Shown: positions 1 through 6,512 of the stretch, piece after piece
Layout: each line of letters opens with the position of its first letter
How positions within the stretch are numbered: position 1 is the stretch's first letter
Assembly (NCBI GenBank): GCA_002898675.1
Contig: BEHW01000080.1
Span: 1 to 9,667 of the forward strand
Source of the DNA: a bacterium HR20
GTDB lineage: Bacteria; Bacteroidota; Ignavibacteria; Kapaibacteriales; NICIL-2
Direction: 5' to 3'
DNA length: 9,667 nucleotides
The notes under the pieces: generated by a model
Told to the model about the DNA's origin: nothing
Seen by the model: the letters and a program-made list of their open reading frames with translations, nothing else
Database searches by the model: none
Program-made: the position numbers and the translations under genes

Positions 1-353
1 TTTCCCGTTCCTCGCCGCTCGCGAAAGCCGTACGCCACCGTGCACGGAATACCGCCTGTTGTCACGTTGCTATCCCCTATTGCGCCCGAGCGGCCATCGA
101 GCGTAACTCGACCCGAAGCAATATGGAGCGAACCAGTCACGGTCAGACGAGCGCTATCAGCTGCGGTCATGGTTCCATTGGCAATGCTCGTGTAGGTGCC
201 GTTGATGTGGAGCACCGCACGTGGCGCTAACGTGATGATACCACCATTGTTCGTCACCACTTGAGCATGCACCGCCAGGACACTCACCCACGCGATGCCG
301 ATTGCAAACACGCATGTTCGGAACATTGTGTCTTGCAGTTTCTTCATAGCCAT
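1..353 (-). CDS. Secreted protein of unknown function, N-terminal part only
   Basis: I do not recognise this gene. It is open from 353 to the window edge (about 117 codons), so its C-terminus lies outside. The N-terminus is a clear Sec signal peptide: MAMKKLQDTMF is followed by a hydrophobic stretch and a VHA|Q cleavage site near residue 31. The mature part is rich in G, T, S and V with short alternating segments (GGIITLAPRAVLHINGTY, ARLTVTGSLHIASGRVTLDG), which resembles beta-helix or beta-solenoid surface proteins; that is inference from pattern. Possible starts are ATG at 368, 353 and 347, with an in-frame TAA at 384-386; no strong ribosome site separates them. It begins only about 48 bp after the repeat-protein gene ends, with no terminator visible between, so the two are probably co-transcribed. 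The exported location and gene order suggest a shared surface role. Confidence 0.75.
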   Translation of the reverse strand, partial: MAMKKLQDTMFRTCVFAIGIAWVSVLAVHAQVVTNNGGIITLAPRAVLHINGTYTSIANGTMTAADSARLTVTGSLHIASGRVTLDGRSGAIGDSNVTTGGIPCTVAYGFRERRGTG

Positions 354-401
354 TTCGATTATCGGCATCAGCAACACGCTGCTTTATTCTACGGTGGGAA
401 C

Positions 402-3389
402 TTACTGTATCCGCGTAAACTTCAGATACGAATTCACTCGCGCGGTCGTTGGAGTTGCATCAGCGGTGTTCTGCGCCCACTGCAAGCGGACGGTCCCGCT
501 ATTGCTACCCATGACCACAATGCCTCGGACGAACACAATCGCAGAGCCTCCAGCCGGAACACTGACCGACGCACTGCCACTGGTGAGAACACCCGCACGG
601 AAGCCAGTTGCAGAGCCGTCGTTGCTGTGGTAGCTTAGTTTGAAGCTTGCACCTGTTGGAACCGCTAGACCAAACGTGGCTCCCGGAGTTGCCGACGACG
701 AGCTGAAATCGAGCATGCCCTCGACCTCCCACACTTGCCCAGCACCAAGCGTTGCAAATAGGTGATCGTCATCTTGCAAAACATTCGAGTTACTGACGCT
801 TTCATCGCTGGTTTTGTAGCGTGTCACCAATGTTGAGTTCGCCGAAACAGTGCTGATGAGTGGAAGCCACCGCGTCCCGTCGTAGTACCAGTACCCTTCC
901 TCGCTCGCGGTCGTTACGTAAACGAGCAAGCCCTTGGCTGGATTTGTAATTGCATCGCGCTCTGATGAGGTCATCCGCGGTGGGAGAAAGCCTTTCGATG
1001 TGCTTGCGATCTCGACCAGTGCGGAACTGCTCGGAGCGTTCGTTCCAATTCCGATCCGTCCATCGGAGGTAATACGAAGTCGCTCTTGGTTGTTTGTGAT
1101 GATGGGAAGTGCGACGTTATCTTTCGAACCGAATGCTTGCTCGGTACCGAGCGTATTGCCACCGAGCAGCCACGTAGTTCCACCGAAGACACTTGCTGGA
1201 GAAGCCCACTGCGGTGCTGCGGACAGACCTTGGGATATGAGCACCTGTCCTGGAGCACCCGGCCCGAATCCTCCGCTCTGCAGCGAAGCAACAAGCTCAC
1301 CGGAAATGTTGAGGTGGTGAACGTACGTGCGATTGGGATTGCCATTTGGCAACAAAGTATTCCGTAGCGGCGTTGGCGTCAGAGAATCTACCTGCCCCAG
1401 GAAGATGTTCCCTCCTGCTCCTGCAACAAGCGCATAGTTATTTATCCCGCCCGCAGCAACAAGATAGCCACCGACGTTGAGATACGATGTCGCCTGTTTA
1501 GAGGCTTGGAATGCCATCGTCACTGTGCTGGATGCATCCGAACCTGGAACGCTGCCGACAGAGTACACCGCAAGCGCGCTGTAATTGGCTTGCGTGGTAT
1601 TGTCGGAGATCTGTACTGTCCCAAATGCATTACTTGCAGGCGAGCTGGTGCCGATACCGAGCGCAATCTTGCCGTCGGCTTTGATACGCACACGCTCTGT
1701 GTTATTGGTGCGGATCGCAAGTGCGCGGTTATCGGTTGTTCCGAGGAAATTGAACTGCGGCGCATCGGGATTTGTACCGCTATTGCCGAGCGTCGTCCAT
1801 GCCCCGAGTGATGCAGCTGTCAGTGTCTGCCAAGTGGGCGGTGCAGCACCGTTGGAAATGAGAACCTGCCCGGCTGTCCCTGGCGTGGTGAACGAAAGTG
1901 TCGTCCCATTCGAGTACGCGACCGATCCTGCGGCCCCCACTGCACTTATCCCTGTGCCACCTTTATCCACTGGAAGAACACCAGCAACTTCCGCCGTTCC
2001 TAAGTCCACAGCTGCGGTTAGTGAACCAGTGCCCACAAACTGATTGGCACGGATAATCCCTGTGCCGCTCGGCACAAGAAGTGAGCCGTTCCCAACGGTG
2101 AGCGTTTGACCAAAATTTGTCCCAGTCTTGACCGAATCGAACGGAACTGAAATCTTGATGGGCTGGGTGATGATGATCGAATCTGCCCGAAAGATGGAAA
2201 CGCTCAGCGTATCAATCCGGCCATCACGGACGTAGAGCGTATCGAACCGACCGAAGTGACCAATCAAGCTGTCAATGCGTGCAACCAGACTGCGGAGCGT
2301 GTCAATCCGACCATCCCGTGCAAACAGCGTGTCGCGTACGAAGAGCGTGTCGAAACGCCCCAGACGCCCAATGAGGCTGTCAATCCGACCAAGCTGGCTC
2401 CAGAGCGTATCAATTCGCCCGTCGCGGACGTAGAGCGTATCGAAGCGACCGAAGTGACCAATCAAGCTGTCAATGCGTGCAACCAAACTGCGGAGCGTAT
2501 CAATCCGACCATCCCGTGCAAATAGCGTGTCGCGCACGAAGAGCGTGTCGAAACGCCCCAGACGCCCAATGAGGCTGTCAATCCGCACAAGTTGGCTCCA
2601 GAGCGTATCAATCCGCCCGTCGCGGGAATAAATCGTGTCGGCTCGCCCAACGCGCGTGTAGAGCGTGTCAATCCGCCCGGCACGAGCATAGAGGGTATCG
2701 GTTGAAAGTTGCTTCAGGATAAGTCGCCGAACGGAGAGTGAATCGAGCGTTCGTGTCCATTGTGGAGGCGCTGCCGCCCCGCTACTGACGAGTAGTTCGC
2801 CAGGTTGACCTGGATTCCCACCCAACCGAAGAAGTGCCGAAGCTCCAACTAAGTTGAGGCCTCCTGCGGTGATATTGCCGCCGACATCCACTTGGAATTG
2901 GGATGCAGATCCAACCGACAGCAATGCAAGTGGATTCGAACTGCCAATTCCGACATTCCCGGAAGGTGTGATTCGCAGCCGTTCCTGACCGTTCGTCTTG
3001 ATGACAAGGGGTTGAGCATCCGTTGTGCCTAAAAAGTTCGCCGTGGGATCTATGCCTGAATTGCCTTGCAACGACCAAAAACTGCCACTTCCGGTGAGGA
3101 ACGGCACCCAATTCGGTGCAGCGGGGGTGCCGTCGTTGTACTCGAACCGATTGGTTGTTGTGTTGAAAATCAGGAGACTCTTTGCCGGAAGAATAATCGC
3201 ATCCCGCTGTGCAGTCGTCATTCGTGGGATAAGCAGCCCGCTCCGAATCGAGCGAAGCTCCAACAATGCCGATGTATCGGGAGACGTCGTACCAATGCCG
3301 ACATTGCCATCGGCCCACCCTTGAGGAGGACTCCAGATCAACAGGAGGATGACTATGAGCACGTGATACCGCCGATCTCGAACGCGCAT
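402..3389 (-). CDS. Large secreted repeat protein, adhesin / tail-fibre-like (995 aa)
   Basis: This is probably an exported surface or fibre protein; substrate and partner are unknown. I place the start at ATG 3389, not the longer ATG at 3515. A signal peptide begins there (MRVRDRRYH, then VLIVILLLIW, cleavage after QGWA at residue 26), and an AGG lies 7 nt upstream; the extra 42 residues would bury the signal. Layout: residues 28-97 hold NVGIGTTSP and a GLLIPRMTTAQRDAI module; about 100-160 hold the first GNSG...ERLRI...VGIG module; 229-410 hold RIDTL-type decapeptide repeats; then an LPVDKGGTG segment of the kind found in phage tail fibres; then second and third ERxRI...IGIGT modules and a second RDAITNPAKGLL module. 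The last ~130 residues are a beta-rich domain resembling C-terminal domains of phage structural proteins. No type IX secretion C-terminal sorting signal is evident. The protein looks mosaic, built by internal duplication. Family naming is moderate; exact function is unknown. Confidence 0.85.
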   Translation of the reverse strand: MRVRDRRYHVLIVILLLIWSPPQGWADGNVGIGTTSPDTSALLELRSIRSGLLIPRMTTAQRDAIILPAKSLLIFNTTTNRFEYNDGTPAAPNWVPFLTGSGSFWSLQGNSGIDPTANFLGTTDAQPLVIKTNGQERLRITPSGNVGIGSSNPLALLSVGSASQFQVDVGGNITAGGLNLVGASALLRLGGNPGQPGELLVSSGAAAPPQWTRTLDSLSVRRLILKQLSTDTLYARAGRIDTLYTRVGRADTIYSRDGRIDTLWSQLVRIDSLIGRLGRFDTLFVRDTLFARDGRIDTLRSLVARIDSLIGHFGRFDTLYVRDGRIDTLWSQLGRIDSLIGRLGRFDTLFVRDTLFARDGRIDTLRSLVARIDSLIGHFGRFDTLYVRDGRIDTLSVSIFRADSIIITQPIKISVPFDSVKTGTNFGQTLTVGNGSLLVPSGTGIIRANQFVGTGSLTAAVDLGTAEVAGVLPVDKGGTGISAVGAAGSVAYSNGTTLSFTTPGTAGQVLISNGAAPPTWQTLTAASLGAWTTLGNSGTNPDAPQFNFLGTTDNRALAIRTNNTERVRIKADGKIALGIGTSSPASNAFGTVQISDNTTQANYSALAVYSVGSVPGSDASSTVTMAFQASKQATSYLNVGGYLVAAGGINNYALVAGAGGNIFLGQVDSLTPTPLRNTLLPNGNPNRTYVHHLNISGELVASLQSGGFGPGAPGQVLISQGLSAAPQWASPASVFGGTTWLLGGNTLGTEQAFGSKDNVALPIITNNQERLRITSDGRIGIGTNAPSSSALVEIASTSKGFLPPRMTSSERDAITNPAKGLLVYVTTASEEGYWYYDGTRWLPLISTVSANSTLVTRYKTSDESVSNSNVLQDDDHLFATLGAGQVWEVEGMLDFSSSSATPGATFGLAVPTGASFKLSYHSNDGSATGFRAGVLTSGSASVSVPAGGSAIVFVRGIVVMGSNSGTVRLQWAQNTADATPTTARVNSYLKFTRIQ
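2160..2705 (-). repeat. RIDTL decapeptide repeat region within the surface protein
   Basis: In protein terms this is about 17 consecutive units with consensus R-(I/F/A)-D-(T/S)-L-x-x-x-x-G, residues 229-410 of the preceding gene. Most units are exactly 10 residues (30 bp). Two are 16 residues because of a six-residue insert (RFDTLFVRDTLFARDG). The arginine, aspartate and leucine positions hardly change, while positions 6-9 vary (YARA, YTRV, WSQL, IGRL, RSLV, IGHF). Hydrophobic residues at positions 2, 5 and often 9 could suit either a 3-4-3 coiled-coil register or a beta-type fibre; the frequent glycine at 10 argues against a plain long helix. I cannot decide between them. Confidence 0.9.
2231..2626 (-). 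repeat. 198-bp tandem duplication, two copies
   Basis: Copy 1 spans 2231-2428 and copy 2 spans 2429-2626, an exact 198-bp (66-residue) offset. By eye about ten bases differ. At the protein level only one residue differs (WSQLV versus WSQLG, changed by two bases in one codon); the other eight differences are silent. The unit comprises six decapeptide repeats, one of them in the 16-residue form. Confidence 0.9.
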
Positions 3390-3484
3390 CGCTAAACCTA
3401 TCTCAGGAGTGAAACTCTCGTCGTCAGAGTTAGCCTCTTGCAGACTCATCGAGTGCCTACGCAATGTGCTCTGCAGAACGATTG

Positions 3485-3492
3485 CAAATTTG
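3485..3492 (-). promoter_or_regulatory. Possible -7 promoter element for the surface protein
   Basis: The minus strand reads CAAATTTG, one base off the Bacteroidota -7 consensus TAnnTTTG. It would place transcription start near 3478, about 90 bp before the ATG at 3389. No good -33 TTG partner is visible, and the sequence is also a simple palindrome, so this is weak. Its value is that it would put the TACGTA boxes at about -40, -50 and -81, usual activator distances. Confidence 0.25.
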
Positions 3493-3515
3493 GTGGTTTC
3501 CCTCCTGGCCAGCAA

Positions 3516-3562
3516 TACGTACTACTACGTAATTTCTTTCGCGCTGCCCTACACCGTACGTA
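3516..3562. promoter_or_regulatory. Three phased TACGTA palindromes, candidate operator
   Basis: Perfect TACGTA palindromes occur at 3516-3521, 3526-3531 and 3557-3562, in the 179-bp gap between the response regulator stop and the surface-protein start. Start-to-start spacing is 10 and 31 bp, close to one and three helical turns, so all three present the same DNA face. NarL/FixJ-type regulators commonly bind short dyads or TAC-containing heptamers, and the adjacent gene encodes such a regulator. That it binds here is inference. Confidence 0.4.
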
Positions 3563-3568
3563 GCTACT

Positions 3569-4291
3569 TTAGCAAGCGCTCTCCGCAGAGGAGGCATTCG
3601 AGGGGCGACCGTGGCCGGGAAAGTAGATTGAATGCAGGATTGCATAACGCACCAGTGCTGCTGCATTTTTTGCACCGAGCTTCTCCATCAAATGTGCACG
3701 GTGCGTCTCTACTGTCCGAGGACTGATGAAGAGGCGGTCGGCAATTTCGTTGCTCGTCAGCCCTTGCGCGACAAGCTCAAGGATTTCCTCTTCGCGCTTT
3801 GTCAGTGTAACCGTCGCAAGCGATTCCGCTGAGTGCTTGGAGCGCATGCCTTGCATCAGCGCAAGAATCGAACGTGAAAAGACTCGCTCTCCTTTCAGCA
3901 CCGATCGTAGCGACAAGAGCAATTCCTGGCGGCTGACATCTTTGGAAAGGTACCCATCCGCTCCGATTGCCAAGGCCTGCTGAAGGTAGGAATAGTCCTC
4001 GAACGTTGTAAGCATGATGATGTAGGGTTTGCCTGTCGGAATACGTGAGCGTAGTTCGCGCGCAGTTTCCAATCCATTGCGGCGTGGCATAAAGATGTCG
4101 AGAAGAACCACATCTGGGTTCTGTTGTTCGACAAGTGCAAGAAGCTGGTCCCCATCAGAAGCTTCGCCGACAATTTCGATGCTACTATCGCTCGAGAGCA
4201 TGCGGTAGAGTCCTACACGCGCGAGCTCGTGGTCATCGGCAATCGCCACGCGAATAGCATCCGTTGGCAGAGAAGAGATAGCTCGTTTCAT
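3569..4291 (-). CDS. NarL/FixJ-family two-component response regulator
   Basis: This is a cytoplasmic DNA-binding response regulator that should be switched on by phosphorylation and then bind promoters. Residues 13-130 form the receiver domain: acidic pair D19-D20, phospho-acceptor D65 in VVLLDIFMP, conserved T95, and K117 in YLSKD. Residues 161-216 form a LuxR/GerE helix-turn-helix (LTKREEEIL, then GLTSNEIADRLFISPRTVE). Its length of 240 residues is slightly long for the family, through a short N-terminal lead and a Cys-ending tail of about 20 residues. The start ATG at 4291 has AAAGGTG at 4296-4302, a good ribosome site. No histidine kinase gene lies within the window, so it is an orphan here. 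It sits directly upstream of the surface-protein gene in the same direction, making that gene a likely target. All key receiver residues are intact, so it is probably phospho-regulated. Confidence 0.93.
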   Translation of the reverse strand: MKRAISSLPTDAIRVAIADDHELARVGLYRMLSSDSSIEIVGEASDGDQLLALVEQQNPDVVLLDIFMPRRNGLETARELRSRIPTGKPYIIMLTTFEDYSYLQQALAIGADGYLSKDVSRQELLLSLRSVLKGERVFSRSILALMQGMRSKHSAESLATVTLTKREEEILELVAQGLTSNEIADRLFISPRTVETHRAHLMEKLGAKNAAALVRYAILHSIYFPGHGRPSNASSAESAC

Positions 4292-4300
4292 TGAGCACCT

Positions 4301-4317
4301 TTACCGTTATTCGGTAA
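4301..4317. promoter_or_regulatory. Inverted repeat TTACCG-N5-CGGTAA at the regulator start
   Basis: This is a perfect 6-bp dyad with a 5-base spacer, ending 9 bp before the regulator ATG. One arm overlaps the Shine-Dalgarno-like AAAGGTG by two bases. As DNA it could be an autoregulatory operator; as RNA a hairpin could partly hide the ribosome site. It has no U-tract, so it is not a terminator. Function is not shown. Confidence 0.4.
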
Positions 4318-4325
4318 TAAGAACT

Positions 4326-4340
4326 ATCGGCATTGCCGAT
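4326..4340. promoter_or_regulatory. Inverted repeat ATCGGC-N3-GCCGAT between nadE and the regulator
   Basis: This is a perfect 6-bp dyad with a 3-base centre, 24 bp centre-to-centre from the neighbouring TTACCG dyad. On the minus strand it is followed by AGTTCTTATT, so it could be a weak terminator for nadE, but the stem is short and the U-run is broken. It could equally be an operator or leader hairpin of the regulator mRNA. Confidence 0.35.
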
Positions 4341-4370
4341 GATTAGTTGACTCTCCTCGTACCCACGCCG

Positions 4371-4378
4371 CAAATCTA
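4371..4378 (-). promoter_or_regulatory. TAnnTTTG -7 box (TAGATTTG) upstream of the regulator
   Basis: The minus strand matches the Bacteroidota -7 consensus exactly, and its first three bases are the nadE stop codon TAG. Transcription would start near 4364, giving a leader of about 70 nt that contains both dyads. No TTG is seen at the usual -33 distance, so support rests on the single box and its position. Confidence 0.35.
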
Positions 4379-6325
4379 CGACGGCGGCATCATTTCCCCG
4401 CCACTGGCAAGCCACACCACCGGGAGAGCGTCGCTTGGCATACGCCAATCCGCCCGTGGGGAAAGAGCAACCGACCCAACTTTGGGACCATCTGGTAAGC
4501 ATGACCGTTTGAATTGGTTGGCAAAGAAGCGCGCAAGGAACGTTGACAGCCACTGGTCCAGTTCCTTGCGGGCGTATTTCCCCTCGAACGCCCAGACTGC
4601 AAGCTCGAGTAATTTCTCAGGAGCATATCCCCAGCGGATGAGGTTGTACAGGAAAAAGTCGTGAACTTGGTACGGTCCGAGCACTTCTTCAGTGCGCTGC
4701 ACAATTGAGCCATCGGGACTGGGCGGCAGCAATTCTGGACTAATCGGCGTTTCTAAAATTGCCGCCAGCGCGTCTTTTGCTTTTGCATCGCCGAGTGCCT
4801 GGGCCCACCACTCGATGATATACCGAACGAGCGTCTTTGGCACGCCTGCGTTGACACCATACATGCTCATGTGGTCGCCGCCATACGTCGTCCAGCCGAG
4901 GGCAAGCTCGGATAAATCGCTGGTACCGACCATGAGAGCGTGGTGTTTGTGGCAAAGGTCCATGAGAATCTGCGTGCGCTCTCGTGCTTGTGCATTCTCG
5001 AAGAGAACATCGTGCTCACCGGTGTGACCAAGAGTATCGAGATGGTGTTCGACAGCATCAGTGATGGAAATGATTTGCACGGTGGCACCCAACGCACGAG
5101 CGAGTGCTTCAGCTTGCTGGCGTGTTCGTTCAGACGTACCAGGTCCGGGCAATATCACGGCATGAATTCCCTTGCGATCGTAGCCGAGTCGGTCGAATGC
5201 CCCCACACTCACCAAGAGTGCTAATGCTGAGTCGAGTCCTCCCGAAAGTCCGAGAACAACCGCACGCAGCCCAGTATGGAGCAGCCGCTTTGCGAGCGCT
5301 GTTTCTTGAATTGCTGCTATCTCCTGGCATCGTTCAGCGCGCTCGGATGGATTGGCCGGCACAAAAGGAGACGCATCAATGACGCGATGAGGCCGCTCTC
5401 CTTCAAGTGCAGGAATTGCTACTTGCATTCGCTGCAGCGGGGGCATCGCTTGCTGTCCGAACGTCGCAATACGGCGGCGGTCGTACTGCAACCGCTCACA
5501 ATCGAGATCAGCGATAACCCACTCTGTGTTGAACGAAAACGAACGATTCTCTCCGAGGATCACGCCGTTTTCTGCAATAATGCAGTGGCCGCTATAGACA
5601 GTGTCCGTTGTTGATTCACCCGCACCGGCAGAGGCATAGACATAGCCAGCAATACACCGCGCCGACTGCATCCGCACTAAGTCACGCCGATAGTCCGCTT
5701 TCCCAAGCACTTCATTGCTCGCGGAAAGATTGAGCAACACGTCTGCTCCCGCGCACGCTAACGCTTCGCTCGGCGGTGCTGGCGCCCATAGGTCTTCGCA
5801 CAGCTCGACTCCAATCGTTGCTGCGTGCATCTCACCGACGAGTGCCTCGAAGACAAGCCCTGGACCAAACGGCACCTGTTGGCCGGCGATTGCTATCTGC
5901 GATGGTAACTGCCCGCTCGGTCGCGCAAACCAACGCTGCTCGTAGTACTCTCCGTAGTTCGGGATGAATTGCTTGGGGACAACCCCCACAATTCCGCTGC
6001 TACTAATGACAACCGCACAGTTGTAGAGTCGGCCCCATGCCCGAATCGGAGCACCGACAGCGAGCATGCCACCGAGCGAACCTACCAGCGTTGCAAGCGC
6101 GTACAGTCCCCGATCTGACGCATCCAGCAGCGGCGAATGCAACACCAAATCAGCGCACGTATACCCAACGGTCGCCATTTCTGGAAACACTGCAATCTGC
6201 ACCCCAGCACTGCGAAGCGCACGATATGCCTCTGCGATTGCTCGACAGTTGAACTCGACATCAGCAACGCGCACCGCAGGACTGCATGCTGCAACGCGGA
6301 GGTAACCAAAACGCGAAAGGTTCAC
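4376..6325 (-). CDS. nadE: Glutamine-dependent NAD+ synthetase
   Basis: The enzyme makes NAD+ from nicotinic acid adenine dinucleotide and ATP, the last step of NAD synthesis, drawing ammonia from glutamine. Residues 5-280 are a nitrilase-type glutaminase with the full triad: E49 (FPEM), K118 (VVPKQF) and C176 (GVELCEDLW). Residues from about 330 onward are the synthetase domain with the ATP-pyrophosphatase loop SGGLDS at 361-366 and a later VGTSDLSELALGW segment. At 649 residues it matches the long two-domain type. I chose the GTG at 6325, which yields NLSRFGYLRVAA, the usual family beginning, with GGAG 10 nt upstream. A longer in-frame ATG at 6451 must be wrong: its first residues are read from the tRNA-Pro gene and the terminator between. 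It has its own likely promoter and is otherwise unlinked functionally to its neighbours. Confidence 0.95.
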   Translation of the reverse strand: MNLSRFGYLRVAACSPAVRVADVEFNCRAIAEAYRALRSAGVQIAVFPEMATVGYTCADLVLHSPLLDASDRGLYALATLVGSLGGMLAVGAPIRAWGRLYNCAVVISSSGIVGVVPKQFIPNYGEYYEQRWFARPSGQLPSQIAIAGQQVPFGPGLVFEALVGEMHAATIGVELCEDLWAPAPPSEALACAGADVLLNLSASNEVLGKADYRRDLVRMQSARCIAGYVYASAGAGESTTDTVYSGHCIIAENGVILGENRSFSFNTEWVIADLDCERLQYDRRRIATFGQQAMPPLQRMQVAIPALEGERPHRVIDASPFVPANPSERAERCQEIAAIQETALAKRLLHTGLRAVVLGLSGGLDSALALLVSVGAFDRLGYDRKGIHAVILPGPGTSERTRQQAEALARALGATVQIISITDAVEHHLDTLGHTGEHDVLFENAQARERTQILMDLCHKHHALMVGTSDLSELALGWTTYGGDHMSMYGVNAGVPKTLVRYIIEWWAQALGDAKAKDALAAILETPISPELLPPSPDGSIVQRTEEVLGPYQVHDFFLYNLIRWGYAPEKLLELAVWAFEGKYARKELDQWLSTFLARFFANQFKRSCLPDGPKVGSVALSPRADWRMPSDALPVVWLASGGEMMPPS

Positions 6326-6361
6326 TGCGTGGATGCTCCAACTGAAACCATGTTCCGGCAG

Positions 6362-6369
6362 CAAAGTTA
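6362..6369 (-). promoter_or_regulatory. TAnnTTTG -7 box (TAACTTTG) for nadE
   Basis: This is an exact match to the Bacteroidota -7 consensus, 37 bp before the nadE GTG and just after the tRNA terminator. It would give a leader of about 30 nt and rules out the upstream start codons for nadE. A TTTG overlaps the terminator U-tract but is too close (9 bp) to be a standard -33 element. Confidence 0.45.
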
Positions 6370-6379
6370 GGCTCCGAAC

Positions 6380-6410
6380 AAAAATGGCGCGTGCATTGCT
6401 GCAGGCGCCA
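6380..6410 (-). terminator. Intrinsic terminator after tRNA-Pro
   Basis: On the minus strand, TGGCGC (6405-6410) pairs with GCGCCA (6385-6390). Above a single C-C mismatch an inner TGCA/TGCA stem is closed by a GCAA tetraloop, and five T residues follow (6380-6384). It begins one base after the tRNA CCA end, so it ends the transcript carrying the tRNA and perhaps the transporter, and isolates nadE. Confidence 0.88.
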
Positions 6411-6411
6411 C

Positions 6412-6488
6412 TGGTCGGAGTGGCGGGATTTGAACCCGCGACCACACCCACCCCAAAGGTGTGCGCTACCGGGCTGCGCTACACTCCG
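6412..6488 (-). tRNA. tRNA-Pro (anticodon GGG)
   Basis: This is a full 77-nt cloverleaf. The acceptor stem CGGAGTG pairs with CACTCCG, the D-arm GCGC/GCGC encloses AGCCCGGTA, and the anticodon stem CACCT/GGGTG holds the loop TTGGGGT with anticodon GGG. The T-arm is GCGGG-TTCAAAT-CCCGC, the discriminator base is A, and CCA is encoded (6412-6414). It lies 24 bp after the transporter stop, so it may be co-transcribed with it, and is followed directly by a terminator. Confidence 0.97.
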
Positions 6489-6512
6489 ATTGCTGCAAAA
6501 ATACACATCGCT

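Noticed and set aside
2256..2525. Plus-strand repetitive ORF (NQAVNACNQTAERVNP type)
   Set aside because: It is the antisense shadow of the RIDTL repeats; no ribosome site or family match.
2160..2705. 30-bp periodic repeats that could suggest a CRISPR array or satellite
   Set aside because: The repeats are contiguous, degenerate at silent sites and encode an in-frame decapeptide repeat; there are no unique spacers.
3390..3515. 42-residue N-terminal extension of the surface protein to the ATG at 3515
   Set aside because: It would place charged residues ahead of an ideal signal peptide; the ATG at 3389 has its own AGG.
6326..6451. N-terminal extension of nadE to the ATG at 6451
   Set aside because: The extension is read from the tRNA-Pro 3' part and its terminator and lies upstream of the likely promoter.
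6412..6488. tRNA-Pro as an integration (att) site of a mobile element
   Set aside because: No direct repeat of the tRNA 3' end, integrase or insertion sequence is visible in the window.
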